From Achatina immaculata (lineage: Eukaryota > Mollusca > Gastropoda > Stylommatophora > Achatinidae), in assembly GCA_009760885.1 (NCBI GenBank), contig CM019721.1, positions 19,872,412 to 19,936,411 on the forward strand: 64,000 nucleotides of DNA, given 5' to 3'. The notes under the pieces are model-generated. The model saw only the letters and a list, made by a program, of their open reading frames with translations, was not told the DNA's origin and made no database searches. The translations under genes were made by a program, and so were the position numbers. Numbering within the stretch: position 1 is the stretch's first letter; the number at the start of each line of letters is the position of its first letter. This document shows positions 1-9,626 of the stretch, piece after piece.

Positions 1-26
1 ACTTGTACTTGTACTTGTACTTGCGA

Positions 27-330
27 GCTGTTGTTCTTTGCAGCCGATGCTGTAGAGATGTTGAGTACAGCATCGTATCGGCGTGGGAGCGGGTTATGCC
101 GGTTACTTTTTCAGTCCCGGAGTACAGCTAAAAAGCAGGGGGTTGCTGGGGGTGTGCAAAGCTTCTTTAGCAGACTCCACCACCATGGGGACTACGGCGA
201 TCCCTAGCCAATTTAGGTTTGTTACTGGGGGTACCACGGAGAGGTGGGACGGGGTCTTGGTCAGCTACGGGTCGCTGATTGCCTTATCGGGCGTCTTCAC
301 TCCATCACACTCAAGTAAATGGGCTTTATT
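27..330 (+). repeat. Dispersed repeat Z, copy 1
   Basis: This stretch aligns by eye with 16,240-16,570, 17,762-18,092 and, reversed, with 28,570-28,830. Shared blocks include TTTGCAGCCGATGCTGT, the segment around CAGTCCCGGAGTA, and CAGACTCCACCACCATG. The repeat is roughly 300 bp. I see no Pol III B box and no conserved reading frame. It is probably a transposon fragment of unknown class. A short CTTGTA microsatellite lies just before it at 1-24. Confidence 0.7.
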
Positions 331-786
331 TTTAGGTTGGAAAGAAATGTAACTGTAGAGCTTCACTTAAAAAGGTTGCTGCAGTGACTTCCCTTACTTT
401 CAGATGGTGATGACGACCTCCCGGAAGTGGCCAGCTAAACTTCCATGCTAGCTCAAACCAGTGTCTTTCAGCTGTTAACTTCTCAAGCAGAGAGAGCTAT
501 GACCTGTCACATTTCCTCAAGCGGCATTTTTCTAAAAAAATCTGCATTTTATTACATTTTAGAATTAAACAGGAAGTGTCTTTCTTCATGGGATGAATAT
601 TTGAAAAACACCTCCACAAACTCCACCAGTGTAGATTGTATGACCCCTGTGTTACAGGTAAGAGTGTAGAATATATAGCATGTTACAGTAAGCACGTGGA
701 GTAGGTAGGTAAGGTAAGGTAAGGTAAGAGAAGGGAAGGGAAGGTAAGGTAAAAGAGAAGGGAAGGGAAGGTAAAGTAACTGTGTC
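331..786. other. Non-genic spacer with GGTAA-rich tract
   Basis: No gene is recognised here. Bases 700-778 hold a degenerate purine-rich GGTAAG/GGGAAG simple repeat. The short open frames resemble nothing I know. Confidence 0.5.
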
Positions 787-789
787 ACT

Positions 790-2028
790 GTTATGAGGCA
801 CATAGGAATGTGGTGTCAGTGAGCATACTTCCCTTGACCCGTTAGCACACTAGAGAGTGTCGTGATCAGTGAGTATACTTCCCTTAACATGTCAGCACAC
901 TAGAGAGTGTCGTGATCAGTGAGTATACTTCCCTTAACATGTCAGCACACTAGAGAGTGTCGTGATCAGTGAGTATACTTCCCTTAACATGTTAGCACAC
1001 TAGAGAGTGTCGTGATCAGTGAGTATACTTCCCTTAACATGTTAGCACACTAGAGAGTGTCGTGATCAGTGAGTATACTTCCCTTAACATGTTAGCACAC
1101 TAGAGAGTGTCGTGATCAGTGAGTATACTTCCCTTAACATGTCAGCACACTAGAGAGTGTCGTGATCAGTGAGTATACTTCCCTTAACATGTCAGCACAC
1201 TAGAGAGTGTCGTGATCAGTGAGTATACTTCCCTTGACATGTCAGCACACTAGAGAGTGTCGTGATCAGTGAGCATACTTCCCTTGACATGTCAGCACAC
1301 TAGAGAGTGTCGTGATCAGTGAGCATACTTCCCTTAACATGTCAGCACACTAGAGAGTGTCGTGATCAGTGAGCATACTTCCCTTAACATGTCAGCACAC
1401 TAGAGAGTGTCGTGATCAGTGAGTATACTTCCCTTGACATGTCAGCACACTAGAGAGTGTCGTGATCAGTGAGCATACTTCCCTTGACATGTCAGCACAC
1501 TAGAGAGTGTCGTGATCAGTGAGCATACTTCCCTTGACCCGTTAGCACACTAGAAAGTGTCGTGATCAGTGAGCATACTTCCCTTGACATGTCAGCACAC
1601 TAGAGAGTGTCGTGATCAGTGAGCATACTTCCCTTGACATGTTAGCACACTAGAGAGTGTCGTGATCAGTGAGCATACTTCCCTTGACATGTTAGCACAC
1701 TAGAGAGTGTCGTGATCAGTGAGTATACTTCCCTTGACATGTTAGCACACTAGAGACTGTCGTGATCAGTGAGCATACTTCCCTTGACATGTTAGCACAC
1801 TAGAGAGTGTCGTGATCAGTGAGCATACTTCCCTTGACATGTCAGCACACTAGAGAGTGTCGTGATCAGTGAGCATACTTCCCTTGACATGTTAGCACAC
1901 TAGAGAGTGTCGTGATCAGTGAGCATACTTCCCTTGACATGTCAGCACACTAGAGAGTGTCGTGATCAGTGAGTATACTTCCCTTGACATGTTAGCACAC
2001 TAGAGAGTGTCGTGATCACCGCCATGTC
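790..2028. repeat. 50-bp minisatellite derived from a SINE 3' region
   Basis: There are 23 complete 50-bp units from 861 to 2010 without a single length change, plus a partial unit at the left edge. Units contain GTCAGCACACTAGAGAGTGT and CGTGATCAGTGAG. The main variants are TATACTT/CATACTT, CCCTTAACAT/CCCTTGACAT and GTCAGC/GTTAGC, and they cluster in blocks. Read in reverse, the unit matches the body-to-tail part of the SINE at 32,480-32,668. The left edge (GAGGCACATAGG, 795-806) matches the SINE tail itself. Confidence 0.9.
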
Positions 2029-2472
2029 TGGCCACTTTTCTTTTCCTAACTCCAGAAGAAGTGAGATACCTGCTTCTACAGCTGAGTTACTGGGGCCCAT
2101 CTGGTCAGAGATACCCGCTTCTACAGCTGAGTTACTGGGGCCCATCTAGTCAGAGATACCCGCTTCTACAGCTGAGTTACTGGGGCCCATCTGGTCAGAG
2201 ATACCCGCTTCTACAGCTGAGTTACTGGGGCCCATCTGGTCAGAGATACCCGCTTCTACAGCTGAGTTACTGGGGCCCATCTGGTCAGAGATACCCGCTT
2301 CTACAGCTGAGTTACTGGGGCCCATCTGGTCAGAGATACCCGCTTCTACAGCTGAGTTACTGGAGGCCCATCTGGTCAGAGATACCCGCTTCTATAGCTG
2401 AGGTACTGGGGCCCATCTGGTCACAGATACCCGCTTCTACAGCTGAGGTACTGGGGTGCATCTGGTCAGAGT
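2029..2472. repeat. 45-bp minisatellite derived from the SINE body
   Basis: About nine copies of a 45-bp unit contain CTTCTACAGCTGAGTTACTG and GGGCCCATCTGGTCAGAG. The short lead-in (2018-2060, GCCATGTCTGGCCAC) and the unit follow on in the same order as the SINE body at 6,890-7,066 and 32,480-32,668, where the reversed sequence has CCCCAGTCACCCGGCTGTA. This array and the 50-bp array are adjacent parts of one SINE copy amplified separately. The tRNA-like head is missing. The 141-residue open frame here is a repeat artefact. Confidence 0.85.
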
Positions 2473-2479
2473 TTGACTC

Positions 2480-2860
2480 CCTTTAGCAAGATACCCTGCT
2501 GCTGCTGATGCATCCATTTGCAGATTATCAACGATGCCTTGCAGCCATCTTCGCCTTGGTCTTCCTCTCTTTCTTTCTTTCCACTATGTACCCTTCCAAG
2601 ACTGTCTTCTCTAGATTATCATGACGTTTAATGTGTCCAAAATATTTAAGTTTTCTCTGTTTAATCTTCTTTACTAGAGAACCTTCTTCAATATTAAGTT
2701 CTTATGGTATGGGTATGTTTGTTCTTGTTTGTATTCATGGTATTTGAAGAACTCTTCTGCAGCATTTACATTCACAGGCATTCACGAGTTTCTCAGCTGT
2801 TAAGTGTCCAGGTCTCGCAGGCATATTATGCGAAAGATGCTTGATCTTAACAAATACTAC
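2480..2860 (-). pseudogene. Non-LTR retrotransposon fragment, family B (C-terminal region)
   Basis: Read on the minus strand, this is the C-terminal part of the same protein as the element at 9,627-13,237. It carries the same GKRKRGRPRRRW-type basic stretch and the LKYFGHIKR segment, with frameshifts and substitutions. It is 5'-truncated and inactive, and it abuts the 45-bp array. Confidence 0.8.
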
Positions 2861-3149
2861 AGAAGCACTAATGTTAGTTCCAGAAAAAAGTAATAAAATC
2901 TGAAATTCTAGTAGTACTGTTACTGATAACAGATTTTTTTCCAGTTCATTAAAGTCCGGATTAGCGTATGAAGTTTTTCATCTTCCTTTCTTCCCCCCCC
3001 CCCCCCCCTTTTTTTTTAAAGCTGACATCCTGTGCTGAACTCCTGGTTTATTCTGCATCTTTTGCCGTTTTGCTCAGGTTTGTATTGTTGTTTCGTCTTT
3101 TTTCTATTTTGATCTTTCAATAAAATGTAAAGGAAATTCTTTATTTCAT
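2861..3149. other. AT-rich spacer with C/T homopolymer tract
   Basis: No gene is seen. A poly-C followed by a poly-T run occupies about 2,990-3,018. Confidence 0.5.
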
Positions 3150-3638
3150 AGAGGCCCCTGTGTCCATATTCTCTTAGACACTGTTATGTCAAGGAGGTCC
3201 ATATTTCGGTATTCTTCAGGACCTGGTATGTTAAAGAGGGACCTATGTCCGTATTCTCCTTGACCCTGTTATGTCAAGAAGGCTTCTGCGTCCTTATCCT
3301 CCTAGACCTGTAATGTCAAGAAGGCTTCTGCGTCCTTATCCTCCTAGACCTGTTATGTCAAGAAGGCGTCTGCGTCCTTATCCTCCTAGACCTGTTATGT
3401 CAAGGAGGCCACTACGTTCTTATTCTATTAGAACTATTATGTCAAGAAGGCTTCTGTCCTTATCCTCCTAGACCTTTTATGTCAAGAAGGCTTCTGTCCT
3501 TATCCTCCTAGACCTTTTATGTCAAGAAGGCTTCTGTCCTTATCTTCCTAGACCTTTTATGTCAAGAAGGCTTCTGTCCTTATCCTCCTAGACCTTTTAT
3601 GTCAAAAAGGATTCTGTCCTTATCCTCCTAGACCTGTT

Positions 3639-4200
3639 ATGTCAAGGAGGCCACTACGTTCTTATTCTATTAGAACTATTATGTCAACGAAGCACTTATT
3701 TCAGTATTCTCCTAGACCTGTTATGTCACGGAGGCCACTACGTTCTTATTCTATTAGAACTATTATGTCAACGAAGCACTTATTTCAGTATTCTCCTAGA
3801 CCTGTTATGTCAAGGAGGCCACTATGTTCTTATTCTATTAGAACTATTATGTCAACGAAGCACTTATTTCAGTATTCTCCTAGACCTGTTATGTCAAGGA
3901 GGCCACTACGTTCTTATTCTATTAGAACTATTATGTCAACGAAGCACTTATTTCAGTATTCTCCTAGACCTGTTATGTCAACGAAGCACTTATTTCAGTA
4001 TTCTCCTAGACATGTTATGTCACGGAGGCCACTACGTTCTTATTCTATTAGAACTATTATGTCAACGAAGCACTTATTTCAGTATTCTCCTAGACCTGTT
4101 ATGTCACGGAGGCCACTACGTTCTTATTCTATTAGAACTATTATGTCAACGAAGCACTTATTTCAGTATTCTCCTAGACCTGTTATGTCAACGAAGCACT
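3639..4200. repeat. 84-bp higher-order dimer inside the 42-bp array
   Basis: Two 42-bp variants alternate. One has AACGAAGCACTTATTTCAG and the other has GGAGGCCACTACGTTC together with TATTAGAACTATTATG. Together they form an 84-bp higher-order unit repeated about six times, before the array becomes a homogeneous run of the first variant (about 4,170-4,475). Confidence 0.8.
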
Positions 4201-4477
4201 TATTTCAGTATTCTCCTAGACCTGTTATGTCAACGAAGCACTTATTTCAGTATTCTCCTAGACCTGTTGTGTCAACGAAGCACTTATTTCAGTATTCTCC
4301 TAGACCTGTTATGTCAACGAAGCACTTATTTCAGTATTCTCCTAGACCTGTTATGTCAACGAAGCACTTATTTCAGTATTCTCCTAGACCTGTTATGTCA
4401 ACGAAGCACTTATTTCAGTATTCTCCTAGACCTGTTATGTCAACGAAGCACTTATTTCAGTATTCTCCTAGACCTGT

Positions 4478-4735
4478 AACCCTCCTGCCCCTTCTATTTC
4501 CATCCTCTCTCCCTGCCTTACCCCCTCCACGAACCTTATCACGTGCCAGTCATTGCTGGCTCTTTCAGCGGAAGAAAAAAACTTCCTCAAGATCAGATTA
4601 TATTTCGCTTTTTTTTTTTTTTTTGTTATCATTTCGGCTTTGTCGTATTATTATTTCATATTTGTCATATTATCATTTCGTCTTGTTTGTATTAGCATTT
4701 CAGCTTTGTCGTATCATCATTCCAGCTTTATCGTC
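4478..4735. other. Non-repeat insertion inside the 42-bp array
   Basis: About 250 bp interrupts the array. It starts pyrimidine-rich, contains a poly-T run near 4,608-4,624 and ends with several short TTTCRGCTTTGTCGTAT-like repeats. I do not recognise it and could not find a clean target duplication. Confidence 0.5.
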
Positions 4736-5627
4736 AAGGAGGCCCCTAAGTCCGTATTCTCCTAGACCTGTTATGTCAGGGAGAGACATATGTCCGTATT
4801 TTCCTAGACCTGTTATGTCAGGGAGAGACATATGTCCGTATTCTCCTAGACCTGTTATGTCAGGGAGAGACATACGTCCGTATTTTCCTAGACCTGTTAT
4901 GTCAGGGAGAGACATATGTCCATATTTTCCTAGATCTGTTATGTCAGGGAGAGACATATGTCCATATTTTCCTAGACCTGCTGTGTCAAGGAGGCCCCTA
5001 AGTCCGTATTTTCCTAGACCTGTTATGTCAGGGAGAGACATATGTCCGTATTTTCCTAGACCTGTTATGTCAGGGAGGGACATATGTCCGTATTTTCCTA
5101 GACCTGTTATGTCAGAGAGGGACATATGTCCGTATTTTCCTAGACCTGCTATGTCAGAGAGGGACATTTGTCCGTATTTTCCTAGACCTGTTATGTCAAG
5201 GATACCTTATGTCATTATCCTCCTAGATCACTTATGTCAAGGAGGCCTCTAGTCGTATTCTCCTAAACCCTATCATGTCATGGAGGCCCCTATGTCCGTA
5301 ATCTACTAGACCTGTTGTGTCAAAGAGGCACCTATGTCCGCATTCTCATAGACCTCTTAAGTCAAAGAGGCACCTATGTTCATATTCACCTACACCTATT
5401 ATGTCAAAGAGGCCCTATGTTCTTATTCTCCTACACCTATTATGTCAAGAGGCACCTATGTCCGCTTTCTCCTAGACCTATTATGTCAAAGAGGCCCTAT
5501 ATCCGCATTCACCTACGCCTGTTATATTAAAGAGGCCCTATGTTCTTATTCACCTACACTTATTATGTCAAAGAGGCCCTATGTCCGCATTCACCTACAC
5601 CTATTAAAGAGGCCCTATGTTCTTATT

Positions 5628-6377
5628 GGACAGATAACCTGTCTTCACTGGCTAGCAAAATAGGACTTGAAATTAACAAGGACAAAACAAAAATAATGAA
5701 AATTCCTCTCAATCACAATGGAAAAATACACACAGAAGGGACAGATATTGAAGAAGTCAATCAATTTGCATACCTTGGCAGCTACATGGACCAGGATGGT
5801 GACACTAGAAAGGAAGTTAGAATCAGAATTGCAAAAGCAGCATCCATCTTCAAGAATCTTGAGAACATATGCAATTCAAAAGTTATAAGCACAAAAACCA
5901 AGTTAAGACTATTCAATTCAAATGTAATATCCACCCTCACTTATGCATGCGAAAGCTGGAAAACAACTAAAGAAATAGAAAAGAAATTAGACTCTTTTGA
6001 AAACAAATGCCTAAGGAAAATACTCGGCATCAAGTGGAATGAATTCAAGAACAATGCAGAGATAAGACAGATGAATGAACAACAACCAGTCTCATGGGTG
6101 ATCATGAAAAGGAGATGGACATATGTTGGTCACTTGATGAGAAGAAATGATCAGAGAATCCCAAACAAGCTATCAAGTGGAACACAACAGGCCGAAGAAA
6201 AAGAGGCAGACCGCGTGAAACTCTGAAGAGGACATTATTAAGAAAGGCCAAATTAACAGGCATAAAATCCTTTGAAGAGGTTGAAAGACTCGCCGAAGAC
6301 AGGAAAAATTGGCGAACTACTTTGCGAGCCCTATGTGACGTTTAACGGCACGGGAAGGATATAAGATATAAGATAAG
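5628..6377 (+). mobile_element. 5'-truncated non-LTR retrotransposon, family C, inserted in the array
   Basis: The plus strand encodes the post-RT C-terminal region of an APE-type non-LTR element: the FAYLGSYMDQDGDT segment, then the cysteine-bearing thumb/connection region, the MKRRWTYVGHLMRRNDQR segment, a basic stretch (shifted out of frame near 6,175) and a terminus ending in LRALCDV at about 6,343. The 3' end is a short TATAAGA-type repeat. Both flanks carry the exact 11-bp duplication ATGTTCTTATT (5,617-5,627 and 6,378-6,388), which is itself array sequence. Related copies are at 17,305-17,613 and 18,790-19,438. Confidence 0.92.
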
Positions 6378-6889
6378 ATGTTCTTATTCACCTACACCTA
6401 TTATGTCAAAGAGGCCCTATGTCCGCATTCACCTACACCTAATATGCCAAAGAGGCCCTATGTTCTTATTCTCCTACACCTATTATGTCAAAGAGGCCCT
6501 ATGTCCGCATTCACCTACACCTATTATGTCAAAGAGGCCCTATGTTCTTATTCTCCTACACCTATTATGTCAAAGAGGCACTATGTCCGCATTCACATAC
6601 ACCTATTATGTCAAAGAGGCCCTATGTTCTTATTCTCCTACACCTATTATGTCAAAGAGGCCCTATGTTCTTATTCTCCTACACCTATTATGTCAAAGAG
6701 GCCCTATGTTCTTATTCTCCTACACCTATTATGTCAAAGAGGCCCTATGTTCTTATTCTCCTACACCTATTATGTCAAAGAGGCCCTATGTTCTTATTCT
6801 CCTACACCTATTATGTCAAAGAAGCCCTATGTTCTTATTCTCCTACACCTATTATGTCAAAGAGGCCCTATGTCCGCTTTATCCTAGAC

Positions 6890-7066
6890 CTATCGGCACA
6901 CTAGAGAATGAGGTGGTCAACTTCAGGCCTGGCCGCCTTTCCTTTCCCTGCTCCTGATGAAGCCAGGTACCAATATTTACAGCTCTGTGTCCCCAGCGCC
7001 TCCAGCCGGATTCGAACCATCTGCCTTCTCCGTGAGAGATCAGTACACTTCGCCACTCAGACATTA
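6890..7066 (-). mobile_element. tRNA-derived SINE, copy 1
   Basis: Read on the minus strand, the head looks tRNA-like. An A-box-like TGGCGAAGTGT lies near 7,045-7,055 and a perfect B box GGTTCGAATCC near 7,010-7,020. The body follows, with GGTACCTGGC and CTCTAGTGTGCCGATAGG. The 3' end merges into the 41-bp array without a break. Close relatives are at 32,480-32,668 (minus) and 46,395-46,625 (plus). The tRNA of origin is not certain. Confidence 0.85.
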
Positions 7067-7841
7067 ATTGCTATGTGACATGAATAAAACATAATATAAC
7101 ATATAAACTGATAAATCATCTCTATAAATGGTGTCTTTTTTTCCTGGATAAACTCCATCATAAAAAAAATGTATATTAAAAAGAGGCACTTGTCGAAGAA
7201 ATATTTTGACAAAGAATTGGAATGTCAGAACTGACCGTGTACGAAATCCTTGACATGTGATTGGGGAGGCTTATACTGAATCTTACTGACACATTTACCA
7301 GCGCTGGGACAACAGCTTATCATCGCCACAATTGTAAAGACTAAACAGTCAAAACATTTGCCCAGACGATGATAGTAACAAATGTCCGACTGCGTCCAGA
7401 CAGCCAGAGAAATATGGCGACCACCACTTGCGGGTTGTGTTTGAAATAGTCAGTGGTCAGTTGTAAACACAACCATCCTTTGTTTACCGACCTGCCTCGT
7501 GTCACTGCGGATACCACCCCTAACTATCAGACATGGTTGCTTCTGGGGTCAAAGGTCGCGCATTTAAAAACATTGTGGTATCGCGTGAGTCCATAAACAT
7601 AGGGAAATTAAGACGTCAATGACTATACGCGCACAGAGTGTGTGTTTCTGTACATGCTCTTCACCGCAGAATGCTGGTGTTATTTCCAAACACAAATAAA
7701 GGTTGATTTCATTTTGTTTTTATGATACAATGATTTTTTTAGATAGAAATGAAAGCGTGTGTTTTGAGGACTAGAAAAAAAATATCAAAGAAACAAGAAA
7801 AGAGGAAACAATAAGTTAATGGAGAACTGGTAATGAAGATC
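7067..7841. other. Unique-looking intergenic DNA
   Basis: About 770 bp holds no recognisable gene or array. It is moderately AT-rich with several poly-T/poly-A runs. No conserved protein match was found by eye in either strand. Confidence 0.4.
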
Positions 7842-8364
7842 ACCATCATCATCATCAGGTGCCGTGCCGACTGGCGTTGGCTATTATGCTTCTCCAGAGT
7901 ACACGATCCTTCTATTTTTCCTGTTGTTATAATATTTTCAATGCCCCCTCTTCTCATTGCATGTCCTATGAAAGTACATTGTCTCTCTCCTGTCCAGGGG
8001 ATTCGCAACATTCTTCTAATAAACCACATTTCTGCTGCTTCCAATGATTTTTGTGCAGACTTGCCTATTGTCTATGATTCAATTCCATATAACAAGATAG
8101 GTTCAATATAGCATTTTAGGACTCGTTTTCTAACATTCATTGATAAAGATGTGTTAGCTAATATGGTTTCTCATTCTCTGAAATGCAGTCTTTGCTTGGC
8201 CTATTCTGTTCCTAATTTCTGTTCTGCATTTCCCATCTGAAGTTATTACTGCTCCAAGGTATTTGAATTTCTGCACCTGCTTTAGAATAGTTCTATTTAA
8301 TTTTATACTGCATGCTGGTGGATTCTGTTTCTTAGATATAACCATAGTCTCTGTCTTTTTTATG
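7842..8364 (-). mobile_element. 5'-truncated non-LTR retrotransposon, family A, copy 1
   Basis: This minus-strand remnant is nearly identical to part of 10,739-11,793. It begins 5' at IKKTETMVISKKQN and contains FKYLGAVITSDGKCRTE. It then has an internal deletion and ends with the family's 3' end, AGTCGGCACGGCACCTGATG, followed by a GAT microsatellite (reversed at 7,843-7,857). Internal deletions and frameshifts make it inactive. Confidence 0.88.
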
Positions 8365-8610
8365 TTTGGTTTTGATTTCTTGTTCATTCACTCTCTAGTC
8401 AGAGTGAATGAACAAGAAATCAAAACCAAACAAAAACTGATATCACTGTAGTACTCTGTAAAAAAAAAAAATAGAAATGTGATTTGCGAAAGGATAAAAT
8501 TTTCCTATCGCCACGCCACATGATGATGATAATGATGTGTGAATGTTACTACAGTGATATCAGTTTTTGTTTGGTTTTGATTTCTTGTTCATTCACTCTG
8601 ACTAGAGAGT
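8365..8610. repeat. Snap-back repeat: a 64-bp perfect inverted repeat plus a 30-bp hairpin
   Basis: Bases 8,390-8,453 are the exact reverse complement of 8,547-8,610, with a 93-bp spacer. In addition, 8,365-8,394 is the exact reverse complement of 8,401-8,430, with a 6-base loop. The same sequence therefore occurs in plus, minus and plus order. The sequence is partly 39-bp array unit (TTCATTCACTCTGACTAGAG). The spacer ends in a small GATGAT microsatellite. Confidence 0.92.
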
Positions 8611-8667
8611 TTTCTCGCATTTCTTTTATATTCACCCAGACTAGAGAGTTGTTTCATATTTCTTGTA
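8590..8667. repeat. Left remnant of the 39-bp minisatellite
   Basis: Two degenerate units with TGACTAGAGAGTT lie just outside the mariner-like element. They continue the array at 13,282-14,440 in the same orientation. The sequence ends at TA (8,666-8,667), the duplicated target site. Confidence 0.8.
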
Positions 8668-8800
8668 CAAGGCCCGGCATAAAGCATGGCTGGATTAAAA
8701 AATTTTAAATAAATAAGCGCTATACATGTTTTTGGTATTAAAAAAAAAGTGAAATGAAACTTTTAAAAGTGGGTATTTTTATTATTACTAATAATCATAT

Positions 8801-9480
8801 TTATGTTTTGAAAATGACGCCGGTTAGATGACCGCCATTACATTTGATACATTCAGCCAGGCGTCTGGAAAATTCCTGCATAACACCATTTAACATGTTC
8901 AAAGGGATATTTTGAACGCAGTGTCGGATTCGATCTTTTAGGTCTGCAACTGACTGTGGTCGACTAGCATACACCGTGTTCTTGGGATACCCCCACAAAA
9001 AGAAGTATGCAGCCAATAAATCCGGTGACCTTGCCGGCCAATGAATATCCCCAAATCTGGAAATAAGACGATCGGGAAATGCTTGTCGTAGCATAGCCAT
9101 GGACTGACAGACTGTGTGGGCAGTTGCTCCATCTTGTTGAAACCATATTAGTCTCTTATTTCTATTGGCCAAGTCTGGAATGAAATATTCAGTTAGCATC
9201 TGCATATAAAGATCACTATTAACAGTAAGAGGATGCCAGGTGTCAAAGCGTTCCTAACAGCTGATCGCCAAGGGCTACTCAGCAATGCGTTGTGGACTTC
9301 TTGAATTCATTCAGGTGTCTGTTGAGTTCTTGGACGACCAGTAGACTTGTTATTAAAGCAATTAGCGGTTTCCTTAAATTTTTTGACCCACCTCAAAGTT
9401 ATTTTATCCTCCGATCGGGAACATTATCAGGGGAATGCAACTCAAAATGGCGACGAAACTTTCGTTGTACAGTAATAGAC
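8801..9480 (-). pseudogene. Mariner-like transposase pseudogene
   Basis: The minus strand encodes a Tc1/mariner-type transposase. The N-terminal part (about 9,480 down to 9,250) is frameshifted and shows a helix-turn-helix segment with a GRPRT-type linker. The region with the first catalytic Asp is missing, so the helix-turn-helix part is followed almost directly by VNSDLYMQML. The catalytic-core remnant (9,205-8,801) has WFQQDGATAH with the second Asp and then SPDLLAAYFFLWG, where the family normally has Asp at the Tyr position. The spacing between the second Asp and that position is 41 residues. The protein ends NGGHLTGVIFKT. The copy is dead through a deletion, frameshifts and loss of a catalytic residue. 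Confidence 0.85.
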
Positions 9481-9626
9481 GATTCTTAAAATAAGTTTCA
9501 ACGGAGAATGCGCGATGTTGTGCTTGCCAAGAAGCCGTTGTTAAAAATGACCCTTTGTCTGCTTCATCTCTGACGTCATGTTTTGTTTTTTTTTCACAGG
9601 TATTCAGTTTCTCGCACTAATTCACT

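Larger units (their letters stand above)
3150..6893. repeat. 41-42-bp minisatellite derived from a SINE 3' tail
   Basis: This is a long array with the core TCCTAGACCTGTTATGTCA. Units are 42 bp in the left half and 41 bp from about 5,340 on, where the reading frame rotates each unit. It is interrupted at 4,478-4,735 by non-repeat DNA and at 5,628-6,377 by a retrotransposon. At its right end it runs straight into the 3' end of a tRNA-derived SINE at 6,890. The unit resembles the SINE tail (CATATTTTCCTTGACCTGTC). The long open frames, up to 537 residues, follow from the 42-bp period and are not believed to be genes. Confidence 0.9.

Noticed and set aside
790..2028. CRISPR-like array
   Set aside because: Units are contiguous with no unique spacers, the host is a eukaryote, and the unit matches a SINE.
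3639..5252. 537-residue repeat protein
   Set aside because: 42-bp satellite period artefact. The frame also runs through an unrelated insertion at 4,478-4,735 and there is no conserved domain.
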